Assembly (NCBI RefSeq): GCF_902459585.1
Contig: NZ_CABPSC010000002.1
Coordinates: 248,001-312,000, forward strand
DNA from: Pandoraea nosoerga
GTDB taxonomy: Bacteria; Pseudomonadota; Gammaproteobacteria; Burkholderiales; Burkholderiaceae
DNA length: 64,000 nt
Direction: 5' to 3'
In this document: positions 38,741 through 49,834 of the stretch, piece after piece
Position numbering within the stretch: position 1 is the first letter of the stretch
Layout: each line of letters opens with the position of its first letter
Made by a program: the position numbers and the translations under genes
Notes under the pieces: model-generated
The model's input: only the letters and a program-made list of their open reading frames with translations
Database searches by the model: none
Told to the model about the DNA's origin: nothing

Positions 38741-39928
38741 TCACACCGCCTTCGCTGCGTGCAGCGCGTCGATCTGTTCGGGCGAGCGTCCGAGCTCGGC
38801 GAGAATCGCATCCGTGTGTTGCCCGAGCGCCGGGATCGGATCCATGCGCGGGGTGAAATCCGCCCCGGCCGTGGCCATGCCCGGCGGAATCGGCGCGCGA
38901 ACCGTGCCGTTTGGCGTGGCCACTTCGGCCCAGCGCTGCCGCGCGGCGAGCTGCGCATGCTGCCACACGTCGTGCATTGTGTTGAGGTTGGCGTTGGCGA
39001 TGCCCACGGCGTCCAGCCGGCTCACCAGTTGCCGCGCGTCGAGCTGCATGAACACCTCATGGATGATGGCGCGCAGCGCGTCGCGATGTTCGAGTCGCAG
39101 CGGATTGGACGCGAAGCGCGCATCCTCGGCGAGCGAGGGCTGCTCCAGCACCTTGTCGCAGAAGATCTTCCATTCGCGCTCGTTCTGCAGGCCGAGCATG
39201 ACCGTCTTGCCGTCGCCCGTCTCGAAGGGGCCATACGGGAAGATCGTCGCGTGGGCCGCACCGGCGCGCGGCGGCGGCGCCTGATCGTCGATCGAGTAAT
39301 AGAGTGGAAAGCCCATCCACTCGACCATGCATTCGAGCATGGAGATGTCGATGCGGCTGCCGCGACCCGTCTTGCCGCGTTGAATCAGCGCCGACAGGAT
39401 ATTGGTGTAGGCGTACATGCCGGCGGCAATGTCGGCAATGGAGCAACCGGCCTTGGCCGACGCTTCGGGCGAGCCCGTCACGGACAGGAAGCCCGACTCG
39501 CTCTGAATGAGTAGATCGTAGGCCTTCTTGTCGCGGTACGGGCCGTCCGGGCCGTAGCCCGAAATGCCGCAGACGATGATGCGAGGATAGCGCGCGGACA
39601 ACGCGTCGTAGCTCAGCCCGAGCCGGTCGGCTGCGCCGGGCGCGAGATTCTGCACGAGGACGTCGGCGTCCGCCAGCAGATCGTGCAGGACGGCCTGGGC
39701 AGCCGCCTGCTTGAGATCGAGCGTGAGGCTCTCCTTCGAACGATTGGTCCACACGAAGTGCGACGACATGCCGTTCACGCGGCCGTCGTAAGCGCGCGCA
39801 AAGTCGCCCGCGCCCGGGCGCTCGATCTTGATGACGCGTGCGCCGAGATCGGCCAGTTGACGGGTGCAGAACGGCGCCGCAATGGCGTGTTCGAGCGCGA
39901 CGACCTTGATGCCGTCCAGGGGCCTCAT
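38741..39928 (-). CDS. class III (CaiB/BaiF) CoA-transferase
   Basis: A 395-residue family III CoA-transferase. It starts with LDGIKVVALEHAIAAPFCTRQL and the CoA-binding LGARVIKIERPGAGDFAR, and its catalytic Asp is the first Asp of IDISMLE near residue 170. It would transfer CoA from a donor such as succinyl-CoA to a carboxylic acid. The start ATG at 39928 has GGAG upstream. It sits between a 2-hydroxycarboxylate transporter and a CitE-like lyase, which suits activation of an imported hydroxy acid. Confidence 0.92.
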   Translation of the reverse strand: MRPLDGIKVVALEHAIAAPFCTRQLADLGARVIKIERPGAGDFARAYDGRVNGMSSHFVWTNRSKESLTLDLKQAAAQAVLHDLLADADVLVQNLAPGAADRLGLSYDALSARYPRIIVCGISGYGPDGPYRDKKAYDLLIQSESGFLSVTGSPEASAKAGCSIADIAAGMYAYTNILSALIQRGKTGRGSRIDISMLECMVEWMGFPLYYSIDDQAPPPRAGAAHATIFPYGPFETGDGKTVMLGLQNEREWKIFCDKVLEQPSLAEDARFASNPLRLEHRDALRAIIHEVFMQLDARQLVSRLDAVGIANANLNTMHDVWQHAQLAARQRWAEVATPNGTVRAPIPPGMATAGADFTPRMDPIPALGQHTDAILAELGRSPEQIDALHAAKAV

Positions 39929-39972
39929 GACAATGTCTCCAAAAAGAGGGTGGGGGCTGGGGGCGGGCCGAA

Positions 39973-41349
39973 TCAGACGATCTTCGCGAGCACGATCAGG
40001 CTCAGCGTGATGGTGATGGCGCCGCCGATGCGAGTGGCGATCTGGGCGAAGGGCATGAGCCGCATGCGGTTGGCCGCCGTGAGAATGGCCACGTCGCCGG
40101 TGCCGCCCATGCCGCTGTGCGTGCCCACGACGATGGCGGCATCGATCGGGTGCATGTTCATGCGGCGCGCGACGAAGAATGCCGAGGCCATGAGCGTGAT
40201 GACGGTGGCGACGATGGTCACCAGCGTTGGCACGTTGAACGACGCGACGACCTTCTGCCAGGGCGTGATTACGACGCCGATGGCGAACAGCAGCGGGTAC
40301 GTGACGGCGGTGGCAAAGAACTTGTAGACCACGCCGGCGCCGGCTTCGAGCCGCGGCGAGAAGATGAAGCCGATCTTGGCCGCGACGGCGAGCACCAGCA
40401 TCATGACCGGGCCGGGCAGGCCAAGCGTGTTCTGCGCGAGCATGCCGACGAAATACAGGCACACGGCGATCATGCCGGCGGCCGCGATGTCGGTGGCGTC
40501 GACCGGCGCGGCGGGCTTGCCGTGCCCGTCATGCGAGCCGATGTCGTCGTTGCCCGAACGCATGAGCTGCCCGTTGCCCGTGAGCGAGGGATAGCGCTTG
40601 CCGATGGCGTTGAGCACGCCCGAAAAGACGATGGCGCACACGTTGCCGAGCATCACCGCGGGCAGCGCCTGGGCGAGCAGATCGCCGGCGCTCTGGTGCA
40701 TGACTTCCGAGTAACCGATCGTGAGCGGGATGACGCCTTCGCCGAGCCCGCCCGACATCACCGGTACGACGACGAAGAACACGGTATGGAAGAGGCCCAT
40801 GCCAAGCAGGGTGCCCACGGCCGTGCCGACGATGCCCGCGAGGATCGAGCCGATGGCCAGCGGTACGAAGATGCGCAGGAAGCCGCCGATCAGCACTTTC
40901 CGGTCCATGCTCAGAATGCTGCCGACGATGATGCCGGGGATGAACAGGTACAGGAAGTTGCTTTGCTTCCAGAAGTTGACGATGGGCGTGACGACCGACG
41001 GCGGCAACGCATGCGTGAACACCAGCCATGACGGCAGGAACGTCACGAGGATCACCGGGCCGCCGATGCTGCGGAAAACCGGGATTCGCTGGCCGATTTC
41101 CATGCACGTGAAGCTGCATACGGCCAGCAGTGCGATGATCGGCGAGAGTTCGGCCGAAAGCTTGCCGGTGGTAAGGATCGTGGTCACGATGGCCGCGATC
41201 AGCACCAGATGCACGGGCAGCGGCACGATGCCGACGCGCACGTCCATCAGGCGCCACCAGGCGTCGCGCATGGAGTGCCGGGTCGTCGCGGCGTTCGGCG
41301 AGTCGCTGTGGCGGCTGCGCACGGGGGTGGCGGAAAGTCCTTCTTGCAT
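39973..41349 (-). CDS. 2-hydroxycarboxylate transporter (CitS/CimH family)
   Basis: A 458-residue inner-membrane transporter with about eleven segments. The two GGxG reentrant loops typical of the 2HCT family are visible as SGGLGEGVIP near 195 and SGMGGTGDVA near 418. Members carry citrate, malate, lactate or citramalate with Na+ or H+. It is the first gene of a 2HCT/CoA-transferase/CitE operon, divergent from a LysR gene. Confidence 0.92.
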   Translation of the reverse strand: MQEGLSATPVRSRHSDSPNAATTRHSMRDAWWRLMDVRVGIVPLPVHLVLIAAIVTTILTTGKLSAELSPIIALLAVCSFTCMEIGQRIPVFRSIGGPVILVTFLPSWLVFTHALPPSVVTPIVNFWKQSNFLYLFIPGIIVGSILSMDRKVLIGGFLRIFVPLAIGSILAGIVGTAVGTLLGMGLFHTVFFVVVPVMSGGLGEGVIPLTIGYSEVMHQSAGDLLAQALPAVMLGNVCAIVFSGVLNAIGKRYPSLTGNGQLMRSGNDDIGSHDGHGKPAAPVDATDIAAAGMIAVCLYFVGMLAQNTLGLPGPVMMLVLAVAAKIGFIFSPRLEAGAGVVYKFFATAVTYPLLFAIGVVITPWQKVVASFNVPTLVTIVATVITLMASAFFVARRMNMHPIDAAIVVGTHSGMGGTGDVAILTAANRMRLMPFAQIATRIGGAITITLSLIVLAKIV

Positions 41350-41423
41350 CCTCTTGTCTCCGTCTGGCGGTTTGGAATGGGTTTATTGACCGGACTATAG
41401 GCGCGCGCGGCCCGCCGCAGGAA

Positions 41424-41446
41424 ATACCGATTTTGGATGCGGGTAT
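41424..41446. promoter_or_regulatory. candidate LysR site in divergent promoter region
   Basis: ATACC at 41424-41428 and its inverted partner GGTAT at 41442-41446 flank 13 bp in the 262-bp gap between the transporter and LysR starts. The arms are short, so this is a weak call supported mainly by position. Confidence 0.35.
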
Positions 41447-41611
41447 AGGGTAAAACTATGGCCCGTTGAAGAACCCGGTTCCCGGGCGGCGGGAATGGCG
41501 GCGAATTGACGCCCAATGGCGGGCATCGTGTGCTTTTCGGTGTCGCCGCATAGCGGTACGCTATGGCTTTTCCACTTCGCCGGCTAGCGCCAGCCGGCCT
41601 TCGATACGATC

Positions 41612-42565
41612 ATGGACGTCAGACAGCTCAGGAATTTTGTGGCGATCGTGGACAGCGCAAGCGTATCGAAGGCCGCGGAGCGCCTGCATATCGCGCAGCC
41701 GTCGCTGAGTGCGCAATTGCGCGGGCTGGAAGACGAACTGCAGGCGCAGCTGCTGGTCCGCAGCGCGCAGGGGGTAACGCCGACCGAAGCCGGCAAGGCC
41801 TTGTATCGGCATGCGCGGGTGGTATTGCGTCAGATGGAGCAGATTCGACAGGAGGTGCGCGAAGGCGGCGGCAGCGAAGCCGGGCCGGTCGCCGTAGGCT
41901 TTCCGACGACCATTGCCGCGATTCTTGCCGTGCCGTTGTTCTCGCGGGTAAGGGCGCAGTATCCGGGCATCCGGTTGCAGATCTTCGAGAGCATGAGCGG
42001 GTATATCGGAGAACTGCTGGCGAACGGGCGTCTGGATCTGGCGATGCTGTTCCGGGATTCCGAGACACGCGGCATATCCGTCATGCCGCTGTTCGACGAG
42101 GAACTGTACGTCCTCGGCGGTCACCGGGCTTGTCCGGAGATTTACGAGGATGCCGCGCAGACCACGTGCACGTTGGCGCGGCTGGCGAACGTGCCCATCG
42201 TGGCGCCGAGCGGGTCGAACGGTCTGCGGCTGCTCATCGAGCGAAGCTTTGCGCAGGCGAACGTGGAGCTCAACATCGTGGCGGATATCGACTCGCTGCC
42301 GACGCTCATCGACATTGCCCGCTCGGGAGATGCGTGTTCGATTCTGCCGGCATCGGCGCTGGCGTCGCGCGATCCGGCGCTGCGTCCGCCATCGCGACGC
42401 CTGGTCTCACCGGAACTGCGCCGGGCGGCGAGCCTATGCTGGTCGAACGCCTTGCCGGTAGGGTCGGCGACCGTGGCCGTGAGGCGGTGCATCGCCGATC
42501 TGATTCGCGAGCTTCAGGCGGATGGGCACTGGACGGGGATCACGTTGCGGCCGGTAGAGGCGTGA
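41612..42565 (+). CDS. LysR-family transcriptional regulator
   Basis: A 317-residue LysR regulator of the Nac/CbbR-like type (helix-turn-helix from LRNFVAIVDSASVSKAAERL to HIAQPSLSAQLRGLE). It is divergent from the hydroxycarboxylate operon and is its likely regulator. It is convergent with the AhpD-like gene at 42590. Confidence 0.88.
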   Translation: MDVRQLRNFVAIVDSASVSKAAERLHIAQPSLSAQLRGLEDELQAQLLVRSAQGVTPTEAGKALYRHARVVLRQMEQIRQEVREGGGSEAGPVAVGFPTTIAAILAVPLFSRVRAQYPGIRLQIFESMSGYIGELLANGRLDLAMLFRDSETRGISVMPLFDEELYVLGGHRACPEIYEDAAQTTCTLARLANVPIVAPSGSNGLRLLIERSFAQANVELNIVADIDSLPTLIDIARSGDACSILPASALASRDPALRPPSRRLVSPELRRAASLCWSNALPVGSATVAVRRCIADLIRELQADGHWTGITLRPVEA

Positions 42566-42589
42566 GCGGCCGACGCCGCGCTCGCGAAG

Positions 42590-43021
42590 TCACTGGCGCA
42601 TCCCGATCGCCAGGCGATTGAATGCGCTCATCAGCGCGATCGCGAAGCTCAGGTCGGAGACCTCGGCGTCGGTGAAATGGGCGCGCAGCGGCTCGTAGAC
42701 TTCGTCGGGCGCGTGCGTCTCGGCCACGCTGACAAGCGCTTCGGTCCACGCCAGGGCCGCGCGTTCGCGTTCGGTGTAATGCGAACTCACGCGCCAGCCG
42801 GCCAGACTATCGATCTTGGCGTCGGGCATGCCGTCCGCGCGCAGCGCCTTCGCGTGCATCTCCAGGCAGAACGCGCAGCCATTGATTTGCGAGACGCGCA
42901 GATAGACCAGCTCGACCAGCGGTTTGCCGAGGCTGCTCGATTGCAGCGCCTTTTTTGTTGCCGCAAGTCCCTGGTAGGCATCGGGCGACAGCTTGGAATA
43001 GGGCAGGCGAAGGGGGCTCAT
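42590..43021 (-). CDS. AhpD-family carboxymuconolactone decarboxylase-like protein
   Basis: A 143-residue protein with the AhpD redox motif CAFCLEMHAK near residue 50 and an all-helical fold. It is of the type often linked to peroxide or oxidant defence and to MocR-type regulators. The start ATG at 43021 has CGGAGA upstream; the frame runs on to 43216 but through the MocR promoter. It is divergent from the MocR gene, with 154 bp between starts. Confidence 0.88.
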   Translation of the reverse strand: MSPLRLPYSKLSPDAYQGLAATKKALQSSSLGKPLVELVYLRVSQINGCAFCLEMHAKALRADGMPDAKIDSLAGWRVSSHYTERERAALAWTEALVSVAETHAPDEVYEPLRAHFTDAEVSDLSFAIALMSAFNRLAIGMRQ

Positions 43022-43124
43022 ACAATTCTCCGAAATTCTCCGAAAGCGTGATGGGGCAGCGGATATACGCGTGTATAGGCCGACATATGGCGACTTGTCC
43101 TCACCCCCGCACTCTAGGAGAATG

Positions 43125-43170
43125 ATGTCCCAGTGATCAGATGCAAGAATCGACAAAATCAATGGGACAT
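43125..43170. promoter_or_regulatory. spaced inverted repeat, candidate MocR operator
   Basis: ATGTCCCA at 43125-43132 is mirrored by TGGGACAT at 43163-43170, with 30 bp between them, in the divergent AhpD-like/MocR promoter region. MocR regulators often bind pairs of distant half-sites. Confidence 0.6.
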
Positions 43171-43175
43171 GGCGC

Positions 43176-44609
43176 ATGGCAGTTTCCGAGCTGAGATCTG
43201 GCGAGCACGCCGGCAAACCGCTTTACTGGCAGTTGTACCGGCGGTACCGCGATGCGATCGCCTCGGGAAAACTGCGCCCGGGCGACCGGGTGCCGTCGGT
43301 GCGCGCTCTCGCGAGCGAACTCAACGTGGCCCGCGGCACCGTGGAACTGGCCTATCAGATGCTCGCGAGCGAGGGCTACTTCTCTTCGCGAGGCCCGGCG
43401 GGCACGTTCGTTTCTCCGGCACTGGGCAAAGTCAACGAGCTCGCGTCATTGCCGCCGGCGCCGGCCGCTGCCCCTGAGTCGCCCGAAGCCCGCATCGCGG
43501 TAGGCATGCCGAGGCCGCTTCAGTTGGGACTCCCGGCGCTCGACGCCTTTCCGCGCAAGACCTGGGTGCGCCTGGCCGGCCGGAACCTTCGTGCGATGGA
43601 TCTCGCCGCCATGACGTATCCGGACACGGCCGGCTATGCGCCGCTGCGCCATGCCATCGCCGCCTATCTGGGGATTTCGCGCGGCATCGCGTGCACGCCG
43701 TCGCAGGTTTTCGTGACGGCGGGCTATCTCGGCGCGCTGGAGCTGATCCGCCGCAGCGTGCTCCATCCGGGCGACAAGGGCTGGTTCGAGGACCCGGGAT
43801 ACCTGTTCGCGCGGCAATTTCTCGTGAGCGCCGGGATGTCGCTCGTTGCCGTTCCGGTGGATGAGGCGGGAATGGACGTCGCCTATGGCCTGCGTCGCGC
43901 GGCGCAGGCCCGCTTCGCCGTCGTCACGCCCGCGCACCAGAGCCCGACCGGCGCGACGCTGTCGCTTGCACGGCGCCTCGAGTTGCTCGACTGGGCCGGT
44001 CGCAATGACGCCTGGATCGTCGAAGACGATTACGACAGCGAGTTTCGCTATCACGGGCGTCCCTTGCCCGCACTCAAGAGTCTCGATCACGACGGCCGCG
44101 TGCTTTATACCGGAACGTTCAGCAAGGTATTGTTTCCGGGCTTGCGACTGGCGTACCTCGTCGTGCCGCCCGCACATATCGATCGTTTCGCCAATGCCGC
44201 GAGGACGATGGGCGGCGCGGGGGCGATTCAGATACAGGCCACCGTGGCCGACTTCATGACACAAGGCCACTTCGCCCGGCATCTTCGCAAGATGCGCGCG
44301 CTTTACGCGCAACGCCGCGGTTGGCTCGTCGACGCGCTCGGCGAGGTCTTTGGGAGCGAGCTCTACGTGCATCCGCAGGCGGGCGGCATTCAGGCGCTGG
44401 CTTACCTTCGCGACAATCTCGCCCGCCGATGCGACGCCTCGCTGGCCGATGCGGCGCACCGGCATGGCCTGGCCGTCCATGCCCTGAGCCGCTGGCAGAC
44501 CCGTCGTGGCGCGCCGGGCGGCCTGCTGATGGGGTTCACCAACATTGCCAATGCGAGGGTGGCCCTCGGCCTCAGCCGAGAACTGCAGGCGGCTGTCCGA
44601 TCGCTTTGA
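43176..44609 (+). CDS. MocR-family PLP-binding transcriptional regulator
   Basis: A 477-residue protein with an N-terminal GntR winged helix (about 15-80; SGKLRPGDRVPSVRALASEL) and a C-terminal class I aminotransferase-fold domain. The PLP-binding lysine is Lys317 in GTFSKVLFPGLRLAY. Such proteins use PLP or an aldimine as a signal rather than act as transaminases. It is divergent from the AhpD-like gene, which it probably controls, and its start overlaps the end of a candidate operator. Confidence 0.92.
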   Translation: MAVSELRSGEHAGKPLYWQLYRRYRDAIASGKLRPGDRVPSVRALASELNVARGTVELAYQMLASEGYFSSRGPAGTFVSPALGKVNELASLPPAPAAAPESPEARIAVGMPRPLQLGLPALDAFPRKTWVRLAGRNLRAMDLAAMTYPDTAGYAPLRHAIAAYLGISRGIACTPSQVFVTAGYLGALELIRRSVLHPGDKGWFEDPGYLFARQFLVSAGMSLVAVPVDEAGMDVAYGLRRAAQARFAVVTPAHQSPTGATLSLARRLELLDWAGRNDAWIVEDDYDSEFRYHGRPLPALKSLDHDGRVLYTGTFSKVLFPGLRLAYLVVPPAHIDRFANAARTMGGAGAIQIQATVADFMTQGHFARHLRKMRALYAQRRGWLVDALGEVFGSELYVHPQAGGIQALAYLRDNLARRCDASLADAAHRHGLAVHALSRWQTRRGAPGGLLMGFTNIANARVALGLSRELQAAVRSL

Positions 44610-44692
44610 TACCCTCGCGCGCACCGAATCCTTTTTTCGGCGCGTCGTCTCCCCGAGAAACCACGTCGAGGCAGGTGATTTTGAAAACCGCT

Positions 44693-45724
<1,032 letters not shown>

Positions 45725-45839
45725 ACACCGCGCGCGCAAGGCGTGTCGGTGTTCCTTGCGTCTTCCCGTCTTTACGCCGGCCTAGAGGGGCGGCGGCTTG
45801 CGCAAATATTTAACATATCAACGGTTGTCGAATTAATTG

Positions 45840-45853
45840 ACCGACCGGTCGGT
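45840..45853. promoter_or_regulatory. perfect 14-bp palindrome, candidate TetR-type operator
   Basis: ACCGACCGGTCGGT lies 57 bp before the acylase start and overlaps a TTGACC that could be its -35 box. Such palindromes are typical TetR-family sites. No TetR gene is in the window. Confidence 0.65.
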
Positions 45854-45910
45854 TATATCGTGTTACGCTTCAATGCGCCTTTCCAGAAAAACAACGGAGA
45901 CATTGCATTG

Positions 45911-48583
45911 ATGACTGTGAATTCTCGCTCGCCCGGCGCGGCGGCGCTGGCGTCGGCCAACATCTCGACGAAGTCCGTCGCACGCCGCCGGATGTCGGCC
46001 GGCGTGGCCGCGTCGCTGCTCGGTATCGCACTGAGCGCCGCACTCGCCGCGCCGTTTGCCGGCGCAGCCACTTCTTCCTCGGCGCCGGAGGCGCAACCCG
46101 CGGCGCAGCGGCCTGGCCGCGCCGACGTCACGATCAAGCGCGACGAGTTCGGCGTGCCGCACGTCTATGCCTCGACCACCTACGCGCTGTTCTACGGCTA
46201 TGGCTATGCGATCGCGCAAGACAGGCTGTTCCAGATGGAGATGGCCCGGCGCAGCACGCAGGGCACCGTCGCGGAGGTGCTGGGCGAGAAGTTCGTGGAC
46301 TTCGACAAGTCGATTCGGGGCAACTACTGGCCGGCCTCGATCCGTCGGCAACTGGCCGAGTTGCCGCAGCGCGAACGCGACATTCTCGACGGCTACGCCG
46401 CCGGCATGAACGCGTGGATCGCGCAGGTCCGCGCTCAGCCGGGCACGCGCATGCCGAAGCAATTCAACGACTTCGGCTTCCAGCCGGCGAACTGGGATGC
46501 GTTCGACGTCGCCATGGTGTTCGTCGGCACGATGGCGAATCGCTTCTCCGACGCCACCAGCGAGATCGACAACCTCGCGCTGCTGACCGCGCTCAAGGAC
46601 AAATACGGCCCGCACAAGGGCATGGCATTGTTCGACGAGCTGAAATGGATCGTGAATCCCGATGCGCCTTCGACCGTACCCGCCTCGGAGGGCGCATACC
46701 CCATCAAGGTCGGCCCGAGCGCCGGCGTGCCGATGCAGCCGCTCGCCCGTTATGACGGCCCGGCGCCGACGTTCGCGCGTCTGGCGCGCGGCAGCGACGG
46801 GGCGTTGCTGCATCAGGACGCCGAAACCAACGCGGCCACGATGCTCGCGCAGTTCGCCGAGTCGGGGCAGCCCGGGCTCGCAGGTTTCCCGACAACGAGC
46901 AACATGTGGATCGTCGGCAGAAAGGCGCGCGACGCCCGCGCCATCATGCTCAACGGCCCGCAATTCGGCTGGTTCGCGCCTGCCTACACATACGGCATCG
47001 GACTGCATGGCGCGGGCTTCGATCTCGTGGGCAACACGCCGTTCGGCTACCCGTGCATTCTGTTCGGCCATAACGGCAAGGTGTCGTGGGGTTCCACCGC
47101 GGGCTTCGGCGACGACATCGACATCTATGCCGAGAAGCTCGATCCGGCCAACCCGAACCGCTACCTCCACAACGGCCAGTGGCACGACATGGAAAAGCGC
47201 GTCGAGATCATCCGAGTGAAGGGCGGCGCGCCGGTCGTGCAGGAGGTCTATCGCACGGTCCACGGTATCGTGATGCAGCGCGACGCCAGGCAACCCATCG
47301 CCTACGCGAAGGCCCGTGCATGGGACGGTCTCGAGGTACAGTCGCTGCTCGCCTGGACGCATCAGGCCCAGGCGCACGACTGGAAGTCCTGGACGGCGCA
47401 GGCCGCACGCCATGCCCTGACCATCAACTGGTACTACGCGGACGTCGCGGGCAATATCGGCTATGTGCACACCGGCGCCTACCCGGCGCGCAAGCCCGGC
47501 CACGATCCTCGCTTGCCGGTGCCCGGCACCGGCGAGTGGGACTGGCGGGGGCTGCTGCCGTTCTCGGCAAACCCGAAGGTCTACAACCCGAAGCAGGGCT
47601 GGATCGCCAACTGGAACAACTCGCCACAGAAGGGCTATCCCGCGAGTGATCTTTTTGCCTTCGTGTGGGGCGGTGCGGATCGCGTGGTCGAGATCGACCG
47701 GCGCATCCAAGCCCACGACAAGCTCGGTGTCGACGACATGTGGCAAATCCTCAAGGACACCAGCGCCGTCGACGTCAACCGCACCCACTTCCTGCCGTTC
47801 ATCGAACGTGCCACGGCGAATCTGCCCGCCGGCGATGCACGCCGTCAGCTCGCCATGCAGCTCGCGGCGTGGGACGGCCTGAGCCGCGATCCGCAGCACA
47901 CGGGGCGCTACGACACCGCCGGCCCGGCGATCATGGACGCATGGCTGAGCGCGATGCTCAGGCGCACGCTCGGCGCGGTGGTTCCCGCGCCGTATGACAA
48001 GTGGTTCCTTGCGAGCGGTTATGCGGCGCCGCAGGACGGCCCGACCGGATCGCTCAACATCGGCAACGGCAGCAAGGTGCTCTACGAGGCGCTGCGTGGC
48101 GACAGGTCGGGCGTGCCGCAGACGTTCGACATCTTCGAAGGCAAGCGCGCGGATGACGTGATCCTCGCCGCGCTCGACGACGCCATTGGCGCGCTCAGCG
48201 CGAAGCTCGGCCCGGACATGGCGAGCTGGCGCGCGCCCACGGTGCCGCTCACGTTCCGCGCCAATAACTTCTTCGGCGTGCCGCAGGCAAGCGCCGCAGA
48301 GGCGGTGCGAACGCCGGGGTACATGAACCGCGGCACGGAAAACGACCTGATCGTGTTCGGCCCTCGGGACTCCGCGGCCAAAGTGGCGGCCTACGATGTG
48401 GTGGCGCCGGGCCAGAGCGGTTTCGTTGCGCCGGATGGCACCCCGTCGCCCCATTACGCCGACCAGTTGGCGATGTACACGTCGTTCGGGCGCAAGCCGT
48501 TGTGGCACCAGCCGGCGGATGTCGATCGCGCCACGAGGTCGATCGAGCGTCTGCGCGTCGAGCCAATGGCGCACGGCCAATAG
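45911..48583 (+). CDS. penicillin G acylase precursor
   Basis: An 890-residue precursor of a periplasmic Ntn-hydrolase that cleaves phenylacetyl side chains from penicillin G and related amides. A signal peptide ends near PFAGAA (about residue 50). The A chain holds [20 protein letters not shown] and later [20 protein letters not shown], which read as the E. coli acylase. Ser330 in [11 protein letters not shown] is the new N-terminus and nucleophile of the B chain after spacer removal, and [19 protein letters not shown] and [17 protein letters not shown] support it. This is much closer to true Pac than to quorum-quenching acylases such as PvdQ. Its N-terminus is about 40 residues longer than the E. 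coli one. A TetR-type palindrome precedes it. Confidence 0.92.
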   Translation: MTVNSRSPGAAALASANISTKSVARRRMSAGVAASLLGIALSAALAAPFAGAATSSSAPEAQPAAQRPGRADVTIKRDEFGVPHVYASTTYALFYGYGYAIAQDRLFQMEMARRSTQGTVAEVLGEKFVDFDKSIRGNYWPASIRRQLAELPQRERDILDGYAAGMNAWIAQVRAQPGTRMPKQFNDFGFQPANWDAFDVAMVFVGTMANRFSDATSEIDNLALLTALKDKYGPHKGMALFDELKWIVNPDAPSTVPASEGAYPIKVGPSAGVPMQPLARYDGPAPTFARLARGSDGALLHQDAETNAATMLAQFAESGQPGLAGFPTTSNMWIVGRKARDARAIMLNGPQFGWFAPAYTYGIGLHGAGFDLVGNTPFGYPCILFGHNGKVSWGSTAGFGDDIDIYAEKLDPANPNRYLHNGQWHDMEKRVEIIRVKGGAPVVQEVYRTVHGIVMQRDARQPIAYAKARAWDGLEVQSLLAWTHQAQAHDWKSWTAQAARHALTINWYYADVAGNIGYVHTGAYPARKPGHDPRLPVPGTGEWDWRGLLPFSANPKVYNPKQGWIANWNNSPQKGYPASDLFAFVWGGADRVVEIDRRIQAHDKLGVDDMWQILKDTSAVDVNRTHFLPFIERATANLPAGDARRQLAMQLAAWDGLSRDPQHTGRYDTAGPAIMDAWLSAMLRRTLGAVVPAPYDKWFLASGYAAPQDGPTGSLNIGNGSKVLYEALRGDRSGVPQTFDIFEGKRADDVILAALDDAIGALSAKLGPDMASWRAPTVPLTFRANNFFGVPQASAAEAVRTPGYMNRGTENDLIVFGPRDSAAKVAAYDVVAPGQSGFVAPDGTPSPHYADQLAMYTSFGRKPLWHQPADVDRATRSIERLRVEPMAHGQ

Positions 48584-48604
48584 GCGTCGGCCGGGGCCGA
48601 CGTG

Positions 48605-49834
48605 TCAGGCCAACCCCGTCGCTCCGGCGATCGCGCATAACGCGACCACGGCCAGCGGCGGGGCCTTCCAGCGCAGGAGCAGCACGAAGGCGAGGGCGGC
48701 CACCGCGAAGTCTGCCGGGCGGTGGATTGCGCTCGTCCACACCGGCGAGTAAAGCGCCGAAGCCAGGATGCCGACCACCGCCGCATTCACACCTGCGAGC
48801 ATCGCGGCCGTAGCCGGGCGCTGACGCAACGCCTGCCAATGCGGCAGTGCGGCCACCACCAGCAGTAGCCCGGGCAGAAAGATGCCGACGGTCGCCAGCG
48901 CTGCGCCGAGCGCGGCATGGGCAGGGCCGCCGGCAACCCAGCCGAGGAACGACGCAAAGGTGAACAACGGCCCGGGGACCGCCTGCGCCGCACCATAGCC
49001 GGCGAGGAAGTCGCCCGGCGATACCCATCCGGTGGCCACCACCTGCTCCTGCAGGAGCGGCAGCACGACGTGGCCGCCGCCGAACACCAGCGCTCCCGAA
49101 CGATAGAAGCCGTCGAGCATCGCAACGGCCTGAAGGCCTGTTACCGAGGCAGCGAACGGCAAGCCGGCCAGCAACACGCAAAAGAGAAGCAGCGCGAGCG
49201 CGCCGACGGTGCGCGAGACGTGAAAGTGATGCGGCATTGCCGAGGCCGCCGCGCAAGCCGTTCCTGCGGAACGTAACAGGGCGTACCCGAGCGCCGCGCC
49301 GAGCACGATCACGACGAGTTGGGCGTAGACCGTGGTCATCCATGCGAGAGCAATCAGGGCCGCGAGCGCAATGGCGGCACGTCGCGTGTCCGGGCAAAGG
49401 CGTCTCGCCATCTCCCAGACGGCCTGCGCGACCACGGCAACGGCCACGAGCTTGAGGCCGTGCAGCACCCCGTCTCCGGTCGCTCCGCCAAGACGCGGCA
49501 TCAGGGCGGCGAACGCCAGCAGCAGACACACCGACGGCAGCGTGAAGCCGCACCAGGCGGCAATGCCGCCGAGCCATCCGGCGCGCAGCAGCCCGATCGA
49601 AAAGCCGGCCTGACTGCTCGCGGGCCCGGGCAGGAACTGACACAGGCCCACCAGGTCGGCGAAGGCGGCGTCGTCGAGCCAGCGGCGCCGCTCCACGAAT
49701 TCCCGACGAAAATATCCGATGTGCGCCACTGGTCCGCCGAAGCTCGTCAGTCCCAGCCCCAGGAAGGCGGCGAATACTTCGAAGGCGCCGCGGGCGCCCG
49801 GTGCGGTGCGTGTTTTGTGGTTTGTCGTAGTCAA
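48605..49834 (-). CDS. chrA: chromate transporter ChrA
   Basis: A 409-residue CHR-family membrane protein built of two homologous halves. The first has LTSFGGPVAHIGYFRREFV and CQFLPGPASSQAG, the second has FGGGHVVLPLLQEQVV and AQAVPGPLFTF, so both copies of the family motifs are present. ChrA exports chromate. I use a TTG at 49834, since the frame upstream (to 50233) is Arg-rich and not protein-like; no good ribosome-binding site is visible. It is convergent with the acylase gene and divergent from the ABC exporter gene. Confidence 0.88.
   Translation of the reverse strand: MTTTNHKTRTAPGARGAFEVFAAFLGLGLTSFGGPVAHIGYFRREFVERRRWLDDAAFADLVGLCQFLPGPASSQAGFSIGLLRAGWLGGIAAWCGFTLPSVCLLLAFAALMPRLGGATGDGVLHGLKLVAVAVVAQAVWEMARRLCPDTRRAAIALAALIALAWMTTVYAQLVVIVLGAALGYALLRSAGTACAAASAMPHHFHVSRTVGALALLLFCVLLAGLPFAASVTGLQAVAMLDGFYRSGALVFGGGHVVLPLLQEQVVATGWVSPGDFLAGYGAAQAVPGPLFTFASFLGWVAGGPAHAALGAALATVGIFLPGLLLVVAALPHWQALRQRPATAAMLAGVNAAVVGILASALYSPVWTSAIHRPADFAVAALAFVLLLRWKAPPLAVVALCAIAGATGLA

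Noticed and set aside
45863-48580. 905-codon reverse frame opposite the acylase gene
   Set aside because: Composition is Arg/His/Val-rich with no motifs, and the forward frame is an evident penicillin acylase.
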